Shown: piece after piece, positions 1 through 6,893 of the stretch
Layout: every line of letters begins with the position of its first letter
Numbering within the stretch: position 1 is the first letter of the stretch
NCBI GenBank assembly: GCA_934636065.1
Contig: CAKTZW010000015.1
Location: 1-13,908, forward strand
DNA from: an uncultured Labedella sp.
GTDB lineage: Bacteria > Actinomycetota > Actinomycetes > Actinomycetales > Microbacteriaceae
Direction of reading: 5' to 3'
Length of the DNA stretch: 13,908 nt
Program-made: the position numbers and the translations under genes
Notes under the pieces: model-generated
What the model saw: the letters and a program-made list of their open reading frames with translations, nothing else
Told to the model about the DNA's origin: nothing
Database searches by the model: none

Positions 1-809
1 GTGTACACGAGGTTCCCGAGCATCTGGCTCGCGCCGCCGACGATGTTGACGGTGATGTAGTCCCCGAGGGACAGGGAGAAGCTGAAGATCGATCCGGCGA
101 TGATGGCGGGCCAGAGCAGCGGGAGCACGACGGATCGCAGCGTGCGCCACGTCTTCGCTCCGAGGTCCCCCGACGCCTCGAGCAGGCTGTCGGGCACGCG
201 CTCGAGACCGGCGTAGATCGGCATGATCACGTACGGCAGCCAGAGGTACGCGAGCGTGATGACGGTCGCGTGGAGCCCGTAGCCCGGCGTGTTGCCGCCG
301 AACGGGGTCACGAGCCAGTCGATGAGCCCGCCTTCGCTCAGCACCGACCGCCAGGCGTACGCCTTCACGAGGTAGCTCGCCCACAGGGGCATGAGCACGA
401 GGATCACGAGGAGGCGCTGCATGCGCGGCGACGCGACCTTCGCCATGTAGAACGCGATCGGCAGGGCCACCGCGATGTCGATGATCGTGACGAGGATCGC
501 GACCCCCACCGTGCGCAGGGTCACCGCCTGGTACACGGCTCCCGTCAGGACCGTGACGATGTTGTCGAGGTTCCACTCGATGCTCACGGTGCCCGTGAAG
601 CTGTCGACCGTCCAGAACGCCGTGATGAGGAGCGCCGCCAGGGCGGCGACGTACACGAGCCCCAGCCAGAACAGCGGCGCCGTGAGGAGCAGGCCGAGTC
701 GCACCCGCGGGGCGCGGCTCAGGAAGACCGACAGCCGGCGGGCCGCGGTCCCCGAGGGTTCGGGGACCGCGGCGCGCGCGGCCGGTGGCGCGGTCGCGTC
801 ACTCGTCAT
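1..809 (-). CDS. Polyamine-type ABC transporter permease (PotB/PotH-like), partial at left edge
   Basis: Inner-membrane permease of a spermidine/putrescine-type ABC importer. The first ~269 residues are present and the reading frame runs off the left end of the window. After a ~30-residue Ala/Pro-rich cytoplasmic start comes a membrane helix at about residues 38-65. Further hydrophobic segments lie near 98-123, 131-150 and 181-203. The EAA-type loop that contacts the ATPase begins at residue 211 (EASGDLGAKTWRTL), followed by a helix at 228-248 and a GDYITVN stretch near 249. This order matches the first permease of Pot-type systems. The ATG at 809 lies 6 nt after the stop of the upstream ORF, with AAGGG at 820-824 as a weak ribosome site, so the two are probably cotranscribed. 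The gene itself looks intact within the window. The partner binding protein upstream is truncated, so this permease may lack a working receptor. The substrate is inferred from family and neighbourhood. Confidence 0.85.
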   Translation of the reverse strand, partial: MTSDATAPPAARAAVPEPSGTAARRLSVFLSRAPRVRLGLLLTAPLFWLGLVYVAALAALLITAFWTVDSFTGTVSIEWNLDNIVTVLTGAVYQAVTLRTVGVAILVTIIDIAVALPIAFYMAKVASPRMQRLLVILVLMPLWASYLVKAYAWRSVLSEGGLIDWLVTPFGGNTPGYGLHATVITLAYLWLPYVIMPIYAGLERVPDSLLEASGDLGAKTWRTLRSVVLPLLWPAIIAGSIFSFSLSLGDYITVNIVGGASQMLGNLVY

Positions 810-815
810 GCGGCA

Positions 816-1364
816 TCAGCCCTTGATCTCCTGCCACGCGGACGTCCATGCCGCGTAGTCGGTGCACTCGACGTCGGTGCGGCCGTCGAGGCACTCGGCG
901 ATCGGCGTCGACCAGTACCAGATCTGCGACGCGTACTCCTCGTCGCCCGCGTGGTACAGCTCGCACTGTCCCTCGGAGCGGAACTCGCACGCCGCATCGT
1001 TCGAGGGGGCCTCACCGAAGTACTCGGTCGCCTGCGCGTTCGCCTCCGGGCTCGCGATGTAGTCGAGCCACGCGTACGCGCAGCTCGGGTTCTCGGCCTC
1101 CGAGCCGATCATCCAGTTGACCAATTCGCATGCCTTCACTCGCCACGACACGGGTACCCCATCCCACGAGTCTTCCCCGTGGAACATCTCCCAAGCGTGA
1201 AACTCCGTACGCGCGGAGAAGTTCCCCACGTTGTCGGCGACGAGTTCCGCGATACCGTTCAGTCCTCGTTCGTTTGCGCGGATGGAGTCGTCGTCGACGA
1301 TCAGACCTCCGAAGAAGTAGTAATCGCTCCCTCGAGCTGACTCGTCCACGAAGACGGCTCGCAC
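816..1364 (-). pseudogene. Chimeric ORF: DUF3800 N-terminus fused to C-terminus of PotD-like substrate-binding protein
   Basis: This is an open frame of 182 residues made of two unrelated halves. Residues 1-82 look like the start of a DUF3800 protein: an FVDES motif at 5-9, a YYFFGGLIVDDD strand at 15-26 and an EFHAWEMFHG motif near 54-63. Residues 83-182 match the last ~100 residues of actinobacterial PotD-type binding proteins: WMIGSEAENPSC, ASPEANAQATEYFGEAPSN, WYWSTPIAECLDGRTDV and a final WQEIKG. About 290 N-terminal residues of the binding protein are missing, including its lipoprotein signal. The C-terminal part of DUF3800 is also missing. Codon use changes at the junction: 22 of the first 81 codons end in A or T, against 4 of the last 100. 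The start is GTG at 1364, because an in-frame TAG lies at 1374-1376. The ORF is probably a non-functional remnant, although it could still be translated. An assembly chimera is the main alternative. Confidence 0.75.
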
Positions 1365-1432
1365 GGCATCGACCTATTCGACCGAGGCATTCGCGTCGGC
1401 GATTCCACAGAAGTCGATGGCGGCGCGGCGCA
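1365..1432 (-). other. Short spacer, probably part of the imported segment
   Basis: These 68 nt lie between the APC permease stop and the GTG start of the chimeric ORF. In one minus frame a tiny ORF starts at the ATG overlapping the permease stop (TAATG). It encodes about 19 residues ending DANASVE and stops with TAG at 1374-1376, just before the DUF3800 start. It may be the 3' tail of a gene that once preceded DUF3800, or chance coding. I see no terminal inverted repeat, target-site duplication or attachment-like core, so the left edge of the imported DNA can only be placed somewhere in this interval. Confidence 0.3.
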
Positions 1433-2971
1433 TTAGGCGAGGGCGTCGACCTCCGTGTCCTCGCGACCGTCGGACGCCCCGACCGTGAGCGTCTCGCCTC
1501 GGAAGAACCCGGGCCGGCGGACGCGCTGCACGATCATGATGGCGGCCCCGAGGAGGATGACCGTCACGCCGAGGATGAAGACGAGTCCGACCCCGCCGAT
1601 GTTCGATCCCGACCCGTACTCCGGATCCATGCTGTCGAGGAGCGTCGTGACGAACAGCACCGCGAGGATGACACCGCCGACCAGCGGGAAGACGAGTTGG
1701 AAGAGGACGTTGCGGACGGAGCGGAACCACTGGGTGCGGAAGTACCAGACCGCCGCGAACGCCGTGATGCCGTAGTAGAAGCAGATCATCATGCCCAGGG
1801 TCAGGATGGTGTCGCCGAGCACGTTGACGCTCACGAACCGCATCACGGCATAGAAGCCGGCCGCGGCGATCGCCGACACGATCGTGGCGTATCCGGGAGT
1901 GAAGAACCGGGGGTGGACGCGCGAGAAGGCCTCCGGCAGCGCGCCGTAGTGCCCCATCGCGAGGATCGTGCGCGACGGGGAGATCATCGTCGACTGCAGC
2001 GAGGCCGCGGAGCTGGAGAGCACCGCGAGCGAGACCAGCCACGCGAACGGACCCATCACGAGGCCCGACAGGTGGAAGAAGACGTTGCCCTGGATGGTCT
2101 CGTTGCCGAGCCCGTACTCCCCTGTCCCGACGCCGGCGAAGGCGATGAGGGCGACCGCGAGGAGCAGGTACACGACCACGATGATGAGGACGGTTACGGT
2201 CGCCGCCTTGCCCGGCGTGGACGCCGAGCCCTTCGTCTCCTCGTTCATCGTGAGCGTCACGTCCCAGCCCCAGAAGATGAAGATGGACAGGGACAGCCCG
2301 GCGGCCACCGCAGAGAACGACTCGATCGCGAACGGGTTGAACCAGGAGGCGTCGACGGATGTCGCGTCGAACGCCGATCCGTTCGCGACGTGGACGAAGG
2401 CGGCGATCGCGAAGACCACGAGCACAACGAGCTGGAAGCCGACGAGCGCGTACTGGACCTTCTGCGTCGTCTGCATGTCGCGGTACGAGATCCACGTCGC
2501 GGCGAGGACGAAGACGAGGCACGTCGCCACGTTGATCACCGGGTTCGCGGTGAGGTCGGCGATGGACGCGTCGCCCGTCATCTGCGCGATGAGGAGGTAG
2601 AGGAAGTCGACGGCCACGCCGGCGAGGTTCGACAGCACGATGATCGTCGCGGCGATGAGACCCCACCCGGCCATCCAGCCCACGTAGGGCCCGAACGCTC
2701 GCGTCGCCCACGTGAACGACGTGCCGCTGTCCGACATCGACCGGTTGAGCTCGCGGTAGCCGAACGCGACGAGCAGCATCGGGATGAACCCCACCAGGAT
2801 GACGGCGGGCACCTGCACGCCGACGACGGACGCCGTCGGGCCGATGGCGGCGGTGAACGTGTAGGCGGGCGCGATGCACGAGATGCCGATGACGATGGCG
2901 CCGATGAGCCCGACGGTGCCGGCACCGAGCCCCTTCTTCGACAGGCCCGAGGACTGCTGCTGCGTGGACAT
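1433..2971 (-). CDS. APC-superfamily amino acid/polyamine permease
   Basis: Secondary transporter of 512 residues, the usual length for amino acid-polyamine-organocation permeases with about 12 membrane helices. The first helix (residues ~17-37, GTVGLIGAIVIGISCIAPAY) carries the Gly-rich unwound stretch typical of APC substrate sites. It is followed by a conserved segment at ~80-103 containing SDSGTSFTWATRAFGPYVGW. Successive hydrophobic segments continue to a short charged tail ending EVDALA. Putrescine or GABA uptake is the likeliest role, because the gene closes a run encoding an amine oxidase, GabD and GabT. The substrate cannot be read from sequence. I chose the ATG at 2971 over the in-frame ATG at 2980, because GAAGGA at 2980-2985 sits 8 nt before 2971 but abuts 2980. 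The ribosome site touches the stop of the upstream usp gene, which implies translational coupling. Confidence 0.85.
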   Translation of the reverse strand: MSTQQQSSGLSKKGLGAGTVGLIGAIVIGISCIAPAYTFTAAIGPTASVVGVQVPAVILVGFIPMLLVAFGYRELNRSMSDSGTSFTWATRAFGPYVGWMAGWGLIAATIIVLSNLAGVAVDFLYLLIAQMTGDASIADLTANPVINVATCLVFVLAATWISYRDMQTTQKVQYALVGFQLVVLVVFAIAAFVHVANGSAFDATSVDASWFNPFAIESFSAVAAGLSLSIFIFWGWDVTLTMNEETKGSASTPGKAATVTVLIIVVVYLLLAVALIAFAGVGTGEYGLGNETIQGNVFFHLSGLVMGPFAWLVSLAVLSSSAASLQSTMISPSRTILAMGHYGALPEAFSRVHPRFFTPGYATIVSAIAAAGFYAVMRFVSVNVLGDTILTLGMMICFYYGITAFAAVWYFRTQWFRSVRNVLFQLVFPLVGGVILAVLFVTTLLDSMDPEYGSGSNIGGVGLVFILGVTVILLGAAIMIVQRVRRPGFFRGETLTVGASDGREDTEVDALA

Positions 2972-2976
2972 CGTCG

Positions 2977-3849
2977 TCATCCTTCGATCGTGAGGACCGA
3001 CTCGCGGGGGACCACGACCATCGGCACGGGCAGTTCGCGCAGCATCTTCGCCGCGGTGGTGCCGAGGAACAGGTGTCCGGAGGCGGCCAGGCGGGAGGAG
3101 CCGACGAGGACGATCTCCTCCGGGTCCCACACGACGGAGGCCACGGCGTCCTCGACGCGCGTGCCGGTCGCGATGACGACCTCGACGTCGGTCCCGTCGG
3201 GCAGGTGCCGCCGGGCGTAGTCGCGCACCGTCGCCGCGTGCTCCTCCGCGGCCGTCCGGGCGACCTCGGCCGGGTCCGCTCGGCGGTCGAGCGTGACGAG
3301 CGACAGCAGCCGGAGCGGAACGGCGGCCCCCGACGCGGCGAGGATCGCGGCGTCGAGGAGCTGCTCGGCACCGGCACGCGTTCCGACGGCCGCCGTGACC
3401 CGGGAGAGCTTCGTCGTCTCGAGCTTGCGGATGCCGCGCGGCGCGAGCGCGACGGGCACGACGGCCGAGTGCAACAGCGCGCGGGAGACCGTCCCGATCG
3501 TGTAACGGCCGCGGATCCCGTCGCTCGCACCTCCGACGACGATCATCGACCCCTCGAGGTCGCGGGAGGCGTCGAGCAGTCCCTCGGCGAGGGAATCGGC
3601 GTGCACGATGTGCGTGTCGGCGTCGACGTCCTCGGGAACGCGCGACCGCGCCTTCGCGAGCCACTGCTCCGCGAGCTCCTCGACGTAGCGGTCGTACGAC
3701 GGCGACGCGGGGACGAGCGTCGCGCGGTGCTCGCTCGCCAGGACGAGCACGATCTCGAGACGCGCGCCGCGGGCGCGGGCCATCCGCACGCCGAGCGCGA
3801 GCGCATCCCTGCCGGCGGGGGTATCGGTGTAGCCGACGATGAACCTCAT
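2977..3849 (-). CDS. Tandem-domain universal stress protein (UspA family)
   Basis: Cytoplasmic protein of 290 residues with two Usp domains, about 1-138 and 148-290. Each ends in a nucleotide-binding signature of the form G-x2-G-x9-G-S/T: GGASDGIRGRYTIGT at 106-120 and GSSRLAASGHLFLGT at 250-264. ATP binding is therefore plausible in both halves, though the second has weaker spacing. Family members bind ATP or cAMP and modulate stress or transport functions. Actinobacterial operons often place one beside an APC permease, which suggests a role in regulating transport; that role is inference. I chose the ATG at 3849 because it gives the canonical MRFIVGYT start with AAGGA just upstream. An alternative ATG at 3912, next to the amine oxidase stop, would add 21 residues unlike the family. 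Its TGA lies within the ribosome-site region of the permease gene. Confidence 0.88.
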   Translation of the reverse strand: MRFIVGYTDTPAGRDALALGVRMARARGARLEIVLVLASEHRATLVPASPSYDRYVEELAEQWLAKARSRVPEDVDADTHIVHADSLAEGLLDASRDLEGSMIVVGGASDGIRGRYTIGTVSRALLHSAVVPVALAPRGIRKLETTKLSRVTAAVGTRAGAEQLLDAAILAASGAAVPLRLLSLVTLDRRADPAEVARTAAEEHAATVRDYARRHLPDGTDVEVVIATGTRVEDAVASVVWDPEEIVLVGSSRLAASGHLFLGTTAAKMLRELPVPMVVVPRESVLTIEG

Positions 3850-3912
3850 TGTTCCTTCTTCCGTCTTCGGGCCGTCAGTGATCCGACCGGCAACCGCGGT
3901 CCACGACGTCAT

Positions 3913-5277
3913 TCAGGCGAGCGTGGCGGCGATCTCCTCGGCCGTCAAGCGTCCCATCCGGATGGCGCCGTCGACGTGCTGGTACCCCTCGGCCGCGACG
4001 TCGCTGCACGACCAGAAGATCGAGCCGACGGGCGTGCGCTGGTCCGCCCCGTACCGGGAGAGCCCGCCGAGGTCGAAGCTCGCGGCGTATGCCCCGCGCG
4101 TCCACTCCTCGGCACCCCAGTCGCTCTCGTAGTACACGACGGGTTCGAGAGCCCGGGGTCCGTAGTACGCCGCGAGTGACTCGAGGATGCGGCGCTTGCG
4201 CTCCTCAGCCGGGAGCGCGAAGACGGCGTCCGCCTTGACGTCCGACACGAATCCGACGAGCGTCCCGCGTTCGTCGCCGTGGTTCGTGTTGTCGTAGGCC
4301 TCGTGGACGAGCTGGTAGGGACTGAACGCCGTGCCGGAGAGTCCGGCCTCGCGCCAGAACGGCGTCGCGTACACGGCGTGCACCTTGATGACGAGGCCGA
4401 GCGACAGGTGCTGGTGCAGCTGCTGTTGGCGACGGGGCAGCGCCGGTTCGAACGCGATCCGGGTGTAGAGGTTCGGCGGAACGGCGACCACGGCCCGGCG
4501 GGCCGTGACCGTGACGCCGTCCGCGTAGGCGGTGACGGTGTCCTCGCTCCACGCGAGCCGACGGACGGGGGCACCGAGGTGCACGGCGTCCCCGAGCGCC
4601 TCGGCGAGCCGGATCGGCACCTGCTGCAGGCCGCCGGCGACGCGCTTGTCGAGGATGTAGTCGGCGTCCACGAGGTGCGAGAAGCTCCCGGCCGAGGCCG
4701 CCATGAGGATCGCCTGCAGCGCGGAGAAGGCGTGGGACGGCTTCGTGAGCATCGCCTCGGCGATGAACAGCGCGATATTGTCGCGGGCCTCGACGTCATC
4801 GGTCTGCTGCCTCAGCCACTCGCTCCACGAGATCGCGTCGAGCTCCGCGGCCTTCTCGTGAGCCCACGGCTCGGTCGCCCCGATCTCGGCGGTGAGGGAG
4901 TCGAGGAGCGCGATGAGCCGCTCCATCTCCTTCTGCGTCTCGGCGGCCACGGGGAAGAGGTCGCCCGTGAAGCGCGTCAGTCCCCCGGCGGCGTCGACGT
5001 AGACGCTGTCGCCGTCGCGGTAGCGCGAGTAGGTCTCGAGGCCCAGCTCGTCGAGCGTCTCGAGCAGCGCCGTCTGGTCGGGCGAGACCCACTGGCCGCC
5101 CAGCTCGAGCAGGGCGCCGTCGATCGTCTCGGTCCAGAGGCGTCCGCCGACGCGGTCGCGCGCCTCGAGGACGGCGACCGAGTGGCCGGCGGCCTTCAGC
5201 TTCGTCGCCGCGGTGAGGCCGGACGCTCCCGCTCCGATGATGACGACGTCGACGTCGATGTTCTGGGTGTCGGCCAT
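3913..5277 (-). CDS. puo: Flavin amine oxidase, probable putrescine oxidase
   Basis: FAD-dependent amine oxidase of 454 residues, close to the length of actinobacterial putrescine oxidases. It would oxidise putrescine with O2 to 4-aminobutanal, ammonia and H2O2. The N-terminal dinucleotide fold has GAGASG at 15-20, an acidic residue in VLEARD near 38 that binds ribose, and the RVGGR motif at 42-46. LELGGQWV follows. The C-terminal flavin segment has GYQHVDGAIRMG near 431-442, the usual end of this family. I see no signal peptide, so it should be cytoplasmic. The start at 5277 is supported by GAAGGA at 5287-5292, 9 nt upstream; longer upstream frames lack the fold. The gene lies 49 nt after gabD and 63 nt before usp on the same strand. 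Substrate preference for putrescine over tyramine or another monoamine is inferred from the gabT/gabD context. H2O2 would be a by-product. Confidence 0.82.
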   Translation of the reverse strand: MADTQNIDVDVVIIGAGASGLTAATKLKAAGHSVAVLEARDRVGGRLWTETIDGALLELGGQWVSPDQTALLETLDELGLETYSRYRDGDSVYVDAAGGLTRFTGDLFPVAAETQKEMERLIALLDSLTAEIGATEPWAHEKAAELDAISWSEWLRQQTDDVEARDNIALFIAEAMLTKPSHAFSALQAILMAASAGSFSHLVDADYILDKRVAGGLQQVPIRLAEALGDAVHLGAPVRRLAWSEDTVTAYADGVTVTARRAVVAVPPNLYTRIAFEPALPRRQQQLHQHLSLGLVIKVHAVYATPFWREAGLSGTAFSPYQLVHEAYDNTNHGDERGTLVGFVSDVKADAVFALPAEERKRRILESLAAYYGPRALEPVVYYESDWGAEEWTRGAYAASFDLGGLSRYGADQRTPVGSIFWSCSDVAAEGYQHVDGAIRMGRLTAEEIAATLA

Positions 5278-5326
5278 CGTGGTCGGTCCTTCTCTCGTTC
5301 GGGTTCGTGTGAGGCGGGGCGTGGAG

Positions 5327-6787
5327 TCAGGAGACGGGGGTGAGGGTGTACTTCGTGGAGAGGTACTCGTGGATGCCCTCGAAGCCGCCCTCCCGGCCGA
5401 CACCCGACTGCTTGACGCCGCCGAAGGGCGCCGCCGCGTTCGAGATGACGCCGACGTTGAGTCCCATCATCCCGGTCTCGAGTCGGTCGATCATGCGGTG
5501 ACCGCGCCCGAGGTTCTCCGTGAAGACGTAGCTGACGAGACCGTACTCGGTGTCGTTCGCGAGCCGGACGGCCTCCTCCTCGGTGTCGAAGGTGGCGATC
5601 GCGAGCACCGGGCCGAAGATCTCCTCGCGGAGGATCTGCGCGTCGCGCGTCACTCCTGTGACCACCGTCGGCTCGAAGAACGTCCCGTCACCCTCGATCG
5701 CGTTGCCACCGGTCGTGACGGTCGCGCCCTTCGACACGGCGTCACCCACGAGCTCCTCCGCCTTGTTCACGGCGTTCTCGTCGATGAGCGGGCCGATCAC
5801 GACGCCGTCCTCCGTACCGCGGCCGATCGCAAGACCCTTCACCCTCTCGGTCACCCGCCGAGCGAACTCCTCCGCGACGGACGAGTGCACGATGAAGCGG
5901 TTCGCGGCGGTGCAGGCCTGGCCGATGTTGCGGAACTTGGCCGCGATGGCGCCGTCGACGGCCTTGTCCAGGTCGGCGTCGTCGAACACGACGAACGGCG
6001 CGTTGCCGCCGAGCTCCATCGAGGTGCGGAGGACGCCTTCCGCGGCCTGCGCGATGAGCTTCTTGCCCACGCCGGTCGACCCCGTGAAGCTGAGCTTCCG
6101 CAGCCGCGGGTCGGCGATGATCGGCTCGGACACCGCGCCGGAGCTCGTCGTCTGCACGACGTTCACGACCCCCTTCGGCAGCCCGGCCTCCTCGAGGATA
6201 TTCACGAACGCGATGGTCGTGAGGGGCGTGAGGGCTGCGGGCTTCACCACGACGGTGCACCCGGCGGCGAGCGCCGGCGCGATCTTGCGCGTCGCCATGG
6301 CGAGCGGGAAGTTCCACGGCGTGATGAAGTAGCACGGCCCGACGGGCAGCTGGCTCACGATCATGTGGCCGGTCCCCTCGGGGTTGAGGCCGTAGCGGCC
6401 GGTGATGCGCACGGCCTCCTCGCTGAACCAGCGCAGGAACTCACCGCCGTAGGCGATCTCGCCGGCGGACTCCGCGAGCGGCTTGCCCATCTCGAGCGTC
6501 ATGAGGAGGGCGATGTCCTGCTTGCGCTCCTGCAGCAGATCGAAGGCCGTGCGGAGGATGTTGGAGCGCGTGCGCGGTGGCGTGTTCGCCCACTCCTCCT
6601 GGGCGGCGACGGCCGCGTCGAGGGCCGCGATGCCGTCGGCGGCGCTCGCGTCCGCGATCGTCGCGATGGTCGCGCCCGTCGAGGGGTCGGTGACGTCGAA
6701 CGTCTTCCCGCCCTCGGCGTCACGCCACTCCCCACCGATGTAGAGGCCGGTGGGGATGCTCGCGAGGAGCTCCTGCTCTGTCGTCAT
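5327..6787 (-). CDS. gabD: NAD(P)-dependent aldehyde dehydrogenase, succinate-semialdehyde dehydrogenase type
   Basis: Cytoplasmic dehydrogenase of 486 residues (E. coli GabD is about 482). It oxidises succinate semialdehyde to succinate, the last step of GABA breakdown. Visible catalytic features are PWNFP with Asn159, cofactor Lys182 in VKPA, the nucleotide loop FTGSTGVG at 234-241, general base Glu258 in MELGGNAPF, and nucleophile Cys292 in FRNIGQACTAANR. The MELGGNAPF...DDADLDKAVDGA stretch is very GabD-like. It is the only aldehyde dehydrogenase in the window, so it may also oxidise 4-aminobutanal from the amine oxidase to GABA; that is inference. The start at 6787 is fixed by GGAAGGAA at 6793-6800, 5 nt upstream. 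A TTG at 6802 could start translation but lies within that ribosome site. A long hairpin separates it from gabT. Confidence 0.88.
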   Translation of the reverse strand: MTTEQELLASIPTGLYIGGEWRDAEGGKTFDVTDPSTGATIATIADASAADGIAALDAAVAAQEEWANTPPRTRSNILRTAFDLLQERKQDIALLMTLEMGKPLAESAGEIAYGGEFLRWFSEEAVRITGRYGLNPEGTGHMIVSQLPVGPCYFITPWNFPLAMATRKIAPALAAGCTVVVKPAALTPLTTIAFVNILEEAGLPKGVVNVVQTTSSGAVSEPIIADPRLRKLSFTGSTGVGKKLIAQAAEGVLRTSMELGGNAPFVVFDDADLDKAVDGAIAAKFRNIGQACTAANRFIVHSSVAEEFARRVTERVKGLAIGRGTEDGVVIGPLIDENAVNKAEELVGDAVSKGATVTTGGNAIEGDGTFFEPTVVTGVTRDAQILREEIFGPVLAIATFDTEEEAVRLANDTEYGLVSYVFTENLGRGHRMIDRLETGMMGLNVGVISNAAAPFGGVKQSGVGREGGFEGIHEYLSTKYTLTPVS

Positions 6788-6812
6788 GTCGGTTCCTTCC
6801 AAGAATCACGGT

Positions 6813-6876
6813 CCGTGGGGTGTCGCTTTTCGTTCTCATTCCCGGGCGGAGAGGAACGAAAAGCGACACCTCACGG
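6813..6876 (-). promoter_or_regulatory. Long inverted repeat between gabT and gabD (possible attenuator, processing site or terminator)
   Basis: The arms 6819-6835 and 6854-6870 are perfectly complementary over 17 bp (right arm GAACGAAAAGCGACACC). After one non-Watson-Crick position (6818/6871), pairing continues for 5 bp (CCGTG at 6813-6817 with CACGG at 6872-6876). The stem totals about 23 positions and encloses an 18-nt loop containing CCCGGG. It lies 17 nt after the gabT stop and 25 nt before the gabD start. No run of U follows the stem on the minus strand, so it is not a classic intrinsic terminator. It could stabilise gabT mRNA, reduce read-through into gabD, or be a dispersed repeat. 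Confidence 0.7.
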
Positions 6877-6893
6877 GAGGTAGAGGGGGTGGG

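Noticed and set aside
1113..1432. Intact insertion sequence or toxin-antitoxin unit at the DUF3800 fragment
   Set aside because: No transposase, terminal inverted repeats or target duplication are visible, and no complete partner gene. Only the first ~82 codons of DUF3800 are present.
1130..3220. Long plus-strand ORF (about 696 codons) opposite the APC permease and usp genes
   Set aside because: Its product is an Arg/Asp/His-rich composition with no domain, an artefact of high-GC third positions. The minus-strand frames show clear permease and Usp motifs.
2972..3664. 743-codon extension of the APC permease frame into usp
   Set aside because: The extension lies wholly within the usp gene in another frame and has Arg-rich shadow composition. 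The ribosome site supports 2971.
3850..3912. Longer usp start at the ATG at 3912
   Set aside because: It adds 21 residues unlike the family. The ATG at 3849 has AAGGA close upstream and gives the canonical first strand.
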